DNA of 64,000 nucleotides from JBQTIY01 sp052387675 (GTDB taxonomy: Bacteria > Planctomycetota > B15-G4): assembly GCA_052387675.1 (NCBI GenBank), contig JBQTIY010000002.1, positions 396,043 through 460,042 on the forward strand, in the 5' to 3' direction. The translations under genes were made by a program, and so were the position numbers. How positions within the stretch are numbered: the stretch's first letter is position 1; every line of letters starts with the position of its first letter. Below the pieces are notes generated by a model. That model was not told the origin of the DNA. It saw nothing but the letters and a program-made list of their open reading frames with translations, and searched no databases. Positions 61,401 to 64,000 of the stretch are shown here, piece after piece.

Positions 61401-62160
61401 GCTGCTGGGCTGGAGCGCCGCGCCCGGCACTTCGGCGGATCTCGCGGTGATGATCAACGGCCGTGATCCGACCGGCACGCGGGTCTCCGCCTTCACCTAC
61501 AACTTCGGCGCTCTGCCGGCGCTCATCGAACTGGCTCTCGATGAGGGCTTGCAGCCCGGCGCCTATCTCATTGAAGTCGCCCCCATCACGGCCGGCTGCG
61601 ACACCTTTCCGCTCGGCACACTGCCGGTGCTCAGCGTGGTCGACAAGCCCGGACGGGGAGCCTCGGCGCTGCTGCTGCTGCCGCCGGGCTTGGCGCTGGT
61701 GAAAGTGACTCGCACCGGTCCTGCCCTGGCGGCACTCGCCAGTTACGACCTGGCCGTTGATCCGCCGCAGGTCACGTTGCTCGAACAGGGCCCCGCGCAG
61801 ACGCTTGAGATTCGCGTGCGCGTTGCCAACCTCGGCTCGCAGTCATCGCCCGCGGCGGTCTTCGCGCTCTCAGTCGCCGGCTTGGCCGCCGACGGCTCGG
61901 TTCTGCCCTTTGGACCGGGCGGCGAACTGGCTCTCCATGTGCAGTCGGTCAGCCTGCCGGGCTCCGTGCAGTGGAATGCGCCGGAGGTGGAGATCGTTGT
62001 GCAGCTTCCGGTGGATGTTGCGCTGGCCGCCTTGCTGGACTCGGGCAGCGGCCTGCTCCTGCGGGCGGAAGTTGCTCCGACCGCAGGAGAGGCCGACCGA
62101 CTCAATAACAAGCAGTCACGAGGCTGGCTGCCAGGTCAACTGCTCGCCGGCCGCGACTGA
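58414..62160 (+). CDS. Large secreted protein of unknown function
   Basis: The 1248-residue protein has an N-terminal signal sequence (hydrophobic around residues 26-42; AQAQ end) and starts at GTG 58414. I do not recognise a family for the first 1100 residues. They are helix-rich in the middle (about 300-900) with Trp/Tyr motifs such as GRWWLRERLREGELG, and beta-rich at both ends. Residues 1140-1230 resemble a CARDB-type cell-adhesion beta-domain (LEIRVRVANLGSQSSPAAVF). It is divergent from the transglutaminase homologue by 113 bases. A shared promoter region suggests a common function. Confidence 0.7.
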   Translation: MTKPRTARRLLHPTHPLAAPGTLIQQQVLVLTLSVGSLLCAWPQQAQAQLLRVDAGDLNGYTQPAPGWQLLTATSGPPGITLVPAPLDTVHVATFFPSAGVVAFPTDVLSIDPAESSELHRLSALVLANPSVLTIGGLVANRPYRLKLLLGAPAPWMELSERGGPWEELDSWARGVKLEIQLPGSTSPPVAWAPAARNLDCSTGLDPASLAPRTGGIVTVWILARTDGAGVLRLRLSSESGAAPVLNAFEVHAHEPLPVYYQRTAAGPLQGTGPAVAGFVSAFNAHQYQQAEDWALAQSDPWLAGVALCQLIGWLDGSADDRAALIPTARSALTAAQAQGHPGAAWLLDELQSLERAFAHLAARGYSQALLCPEQGGTGFLNPDCAGQASQHVGQARAHANAHIARRELAGIIAPVSGTTILADLVNWNAGSLSSAGFEPSPFTFTALKQSAAALASLNPLLSVNSQDADSQAFVDEFLRVFTDFTQLGFASSDFPQDLELPLFAAYAAAGAHPSTWDASQFSVLSDSQIAASWWGSLVALPSAQPAAPPWADGQRRALRTRRTVGRWWLRERLREGELGGGQGDDVEALLQLLPDYAAWRDAGDRLALDGLDEATRYGLEQTSDVANGYFAGPITDVEHSSEYTTNPFLVLRGVQGHTPRAARTGFAVGRHLIDGAGSPPFAAPTNLGRWHYQSHWFTTNGPGPAPSGPALDVLLNGRSMSPALSTSLHSPLPPSHPLRADLRTWAQAWRDDALETGALAAGKPLGFFAAAQWPSNTLGTGGLWYSEKDLLGDESLLAGPGFNYPAGLLLGAYRGSTDPNRWTFLLPAVRILRALKSWEDAGSPPGAVGSQAWAAAALFKNPGLGSFVIAHWPHLASDAQLNSLIDPLSGSTTYVDQALLARLELWATKSYLGQSQAMRYALLPVQPCLPHQVKSTIDLAPPLVNSTAYVRATFPLLTRYVLRTDRLFLNYREAATEILDAFRSADLAEGYPFTPLLGWSAAPGTSADLAVMINGRDPTGTRVSAFTYNFGALPALIELALDEGLQPGAYLIEVAPITAGCDTFPLGTLPVLSVVDKPGRGASALLLLPPGLALVKVTRTGPALAALASYDLAVDPPQVTLLEQGPAQTLEIRVRVANLGSQSSPAAVFALSVAGLAADGSVLPFGPGGELALHVQSVSLPGSVQWNAPEVEIVVQLPVDVALAALLDSGSGLLLRAEVAPTAGEADRLNNKQSRGWLPGQLLAGRD

Positions 62161-62205
62161 GCAGCAAAGTCCCTGAAGGACCGAGCCCTCAGGAAAAGCC
62201 TGGCC

Positions 62206-63759
62206 TCAGGGCGTGACGCCGACCAGTGCGTTGGACAAGGCCACCCCGAACGGGGCGCCAGCGTCCTGAATCGCGTACTGGAAGACGAGCAGCGCGTTGC
62301 TGGGCAGGCCGGGCGTCCACGAAGCCCAGGTCAGATCGATCTGACCGGTCGGGCTCGTGCCGATCGGGTAGGTCGCAGCGATCGGCACTGGCACAAGGAC
62401 GCCGCCCTTGAAGGGCGCGCCGCCAATGACGAAGGACAGGAACAGATAGGACAGCGCGCTGGGAGCGGCATTGCTGAGGCGCAGGGCGCCGGCCGAGCCG
62501 CCCAGCAGGGTGCCTTCGCCCACAAGCTGCGGCTCGCCGCTCGTCCCGGCCAGGGCCGAACCCAGTCCGGTGAAGGCGTTGCCGGGGACCAGCTTGAAGA
62601 TTTCGCCGTTCTGATCGGCGATGTACATCTCGCCGTCATTGTCCTCGCCAAAGGTGGTGATCAAGCTGATCGCCAAGGCGCCGGCCGGATCCAGCTCGGT
62701 CGTGCGCTCGATGAGATTGCCGATCACAGTGCCGCCGAGCCAATCGAAGCTCCAGATGCGCGCCGAGCAGTAGTCAGCCTGGAAATACGTACCCTGCAGA
62801 TCGGGGATCGCATTGCCGCGATAGACGTAACCGCCGGTCACCGAGCAGTTGCCATTGGCGTGCCCGTAGGTGCGCACGGGCAAGGTGAGCGACGGGGCAT
62901 TGCAGACGCAGCCCGTAAAGCCCGTGCAGTTGGCGCCCTCCATGCAGCGCCAGCCATAATTCTCGCCGCCGGTGCTGGTGCCAGCAACCACGTTGATCTC
63001 TTCGCGTGAGTTTTGGCCCACGTCGCCGATGTAAAGGTCGCCCGTCAGGCGGTCGAAGGAGAAGCGCCACGGATTGCGCAGGCCGGTGGCCCAAATCGCG
63101 TCGTGCACGTTGGGATCGGTGACGAAGGGGTTGTCGAGCGGAATCGAGCCGTCGCTGTTGATGCGCAGCATCTTGCCCAGGAGCGTCGTGCCGTTCTGGG
63201 CATTGCCGCCTGGCTCGATGTGCCCGGTGCCCGCGTCGTTGGCATTGCCGCCATCGCCCGTGGCGATGTAGAGCTTGCCGTCCGGCCCGAACTTGATGCC
63301 GCCACCGTTGTGGTTGCTCTGCGGCTGCGCGATCGGCCCGAGGATGGTCAGCGCTGAACCGGGGTTGGCCGAGGTGGCCGACGTGGCGGTGTAACGCGCG
63401 ACGATCGTGGCGCCATCGCCGCTGCGTGTGTAGTTCACGTAGAAGTGGCCGTTGATCTGGAAGTCCGGATCGAAGGCCATGCCCAGGAGCCCGCGCTCGT
63501 TGGCATTGGTGAGCACCGTGCCGGTGAGATCGAGGAAGGGCGTCACGTTCATCGTGCCGGAGGGCAGGTTCACGATCTCAATGTCGGCCTGGTGCTGCTC
63601 GAGGACATAGAGACGTGTGTTGTCGCCGGGCGCCTGGCCGATCCACACCGGTCGATTGAGACCGGAGGCCACGAGCTCCGTGGTGAGGGGCGTCTGTGCG
63701 GCGAGCGGCGCAGCGAGAGCGCCAGTCAGGAGCAAGAGGGAGGCGAGCGGAAGTCTCAT
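62206..63759 (-). CDS. Secreted glucose/sorbosone dehydrogenase-like beta-propeller protein
   Basis: The 517-residue protein starts at ATG 63759, with GGAG upstream, and has a signal peptide (MRLPLASLLLLTGALAAPLA). Residues 25-390 show the GSDH/PQQ-dependent sugar dehydrogenase pattern: LNRPVWIGQAPGDNTRLYVL, NERGLLGMAFDPDFQINGHF, PQSNHNGGGIKFGPDGKLYI (including the putative catalytic His in NHNGG), ATGLRNPWRFSFD and GDVGQNSREEINVV. It likely oxidises sugars or sugar alcohols outside the cytoplasm. The last 113 residues are the domain shared with the transglutaminase homologue. Confidence 0.88.
   Translation of the reverse strand: MRLPLASLLLLTGALAAPLAAQTPLTTELVASGLNRPVWIGQAPGDNTRLYVLEQHQADIEIVNLPSGTMNVTPFLDLTGTVLTNANERGLLGMAFDPDFQINGHFYVNYTRSGDGATIVARYTATSATSANPGSALTILGPIAQPQSNHNGGGIKFGPDGKLYIATGDGGNANDAGTGHIEPGGNAQNGTTLLGKMLRINSDGSIPLDNPFVTDPNVHDAIWATGLRNPWRFSFDRLTGDLYIGDVGQNSREEINVVAGTSTGGENYGWRCMEGANCTGFTGCVCNAPSLTLPVRTYGHANGNCSVTGGYVYRGNAIPDLQGTYFQADYCSARIWSFDWLGGTVIGNLIERTTELDPAGALAISLITTFGEDNDGEMYIADQNGEIFKLVPGNAFTGLGSALAGTSGEPQLVGEGTLLGGSAGALRLSNAAPSALSYLFLSFVIGGAPFKGGVLVPVPIAATYPIGTSPTGQIDLTWASWTPGLPSNALLVFQYAIQDAGAPFGVALSNALVGVTP
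62209..62547 (-). other. Shared C-terminal domain, copy B
   Basis: Residues 405-517 of the GSDH-like protein form the same domain as 55295-55633, aligning gap-free over 113 residues and ending SNALVGVTP. Two unrelated secreted proteins sharing it implies a common export or cell-envelope attachment function. Confidence 0.7.
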
Positions 63760-63930
63760 CTGGATGCATCTCCGACAAATGGTTCGGGGGATAGGGAGAC
63801 GACAGGCGCACCCGGTGAATCCGGCGGGCCCGTGCGGATAACGAGGAGGCCGATCCTAACACAGCCCCTTTCGGCGTGGCATGAGTTCCGACCGAAGGCC
63901 GGCCGCCTGACGCGCCGCAACGAAAAGGGC

Positions 63931-63966
63931 AGGGGGCGCCCCGGCCTGCCGGCCGAAGCGCCCCCT
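63931..63966 (-). terminator. Hairpin terminator near the right edge
   Basis: A 9-bp stem AGGGGGCGC/GCGCCCCCT encloses an inner CCGGC/GCCGG stem. On the minus strand it is followed by GCCCTTTTCG, so it may terminate a minus-strand gene lying beyond 64000. No certain gene is visible in 63967-64000. Confidence 0.5.
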
Positions 63967-64000
63967 ACCGGAAGATCCCTGCTCAAGGGTGTCTCAGGCG

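Noticed and set aside
63967..64000. Possible end of a minus-strand gene at the right edge
   Set aside because: A TGA occurs at 63983-63985, but only a few codons are visible, so no gene can be supported.

Overview
This window is high-GC bacterial chromosome. It most likely comes from a Planctomycetota-type organism. Three observations point there: (i) EF-Tu carries the altered switch I segment (KGGT...KTVTI) that I recall from planctomycetal EF-Tu; (ii) a basic HU protein of the type common in that phylum is present; (iii) two secreted proteins share a 113-residue C-terminal domain that resembles domains I recall from planctomycete secreted proteins. The phylum call is inference; the gene content is read from the sequence. 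I see no insertion sequence, phage, integrase or CRISPR array. Most genes are packed into co-oriented runs with 4-base stop/start overlaps (ATGA, GTGA, TTGA), and GTG or TTG starts are frequent.

Layout. 1-4932 (minus strand) is the classical tRNA-Thr/Tyr/Gly/Thr-tuf-rpmG-tRNA-Trp-secE-nusG-rplK-rplA-rplJ operon, with a strong promoter embedded in the end of aroC. 4929-9893 holds aroC with a stand-alone response regulator, a divergent Cys/Met-metabolism PLP enzyme, an HU-like protein, dtd and trpS. 9975-13985 (plus) is an Mla-type lipid transport operon (mlaE, mlaF, mlaD) led by an unusual aromatic-repeat lipoprotein. 13982-18462 holds a B12-type radical SAM protein and a large lipoprotein resembling PcRGLX/YetA polysaccharide lyases.

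18480-40071 is a large surface-polysaccharide cluster, nearly all on the minus strand. It contains a WecA/MraY-like initiating transferase, at least five GT4 glycosyltransferases, a GT-C transferase, a Wzx-like flippase, a deacetylase, an acetyltransferase, an NAD-dependent epimerase, a lyase-like toroid protein, an intact radical SAM enzyme and a degenerate radical SAM-like protein. One plus-strand gene inside it encodes a membrane protein fused to a degenerate sulfatase domain. 40088-46133 carries an HU protein, tRNA-Leu and a fatty-acid beta-oxidation set (fadD-, fadA- and fadN-like). 46613-51272 holds a RamB/ScfR-type regulator divergent from aceB-aceA (glyoxylate shunt). Beta-oxidation yields acetyl-CoA, which the shunt assimilates, so this neighbourhood is metabolically coherent.

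51386-55250 holds an FKBP lipoprotein and a cobalamin/iron-siderophore type ABC uptake operon ending in a CobC-like phosphatase fused to a P-loop ATPase. 55292-63759 encodes three large secreted proteins: an animal-type transglutaminase homologue that has lost its whole catalytic triad, a divergent protein of unknown function, and a glucose/sorbosone dehydrogenase-like protein. The transglutaminase homologue is the most unusual gene in the window.
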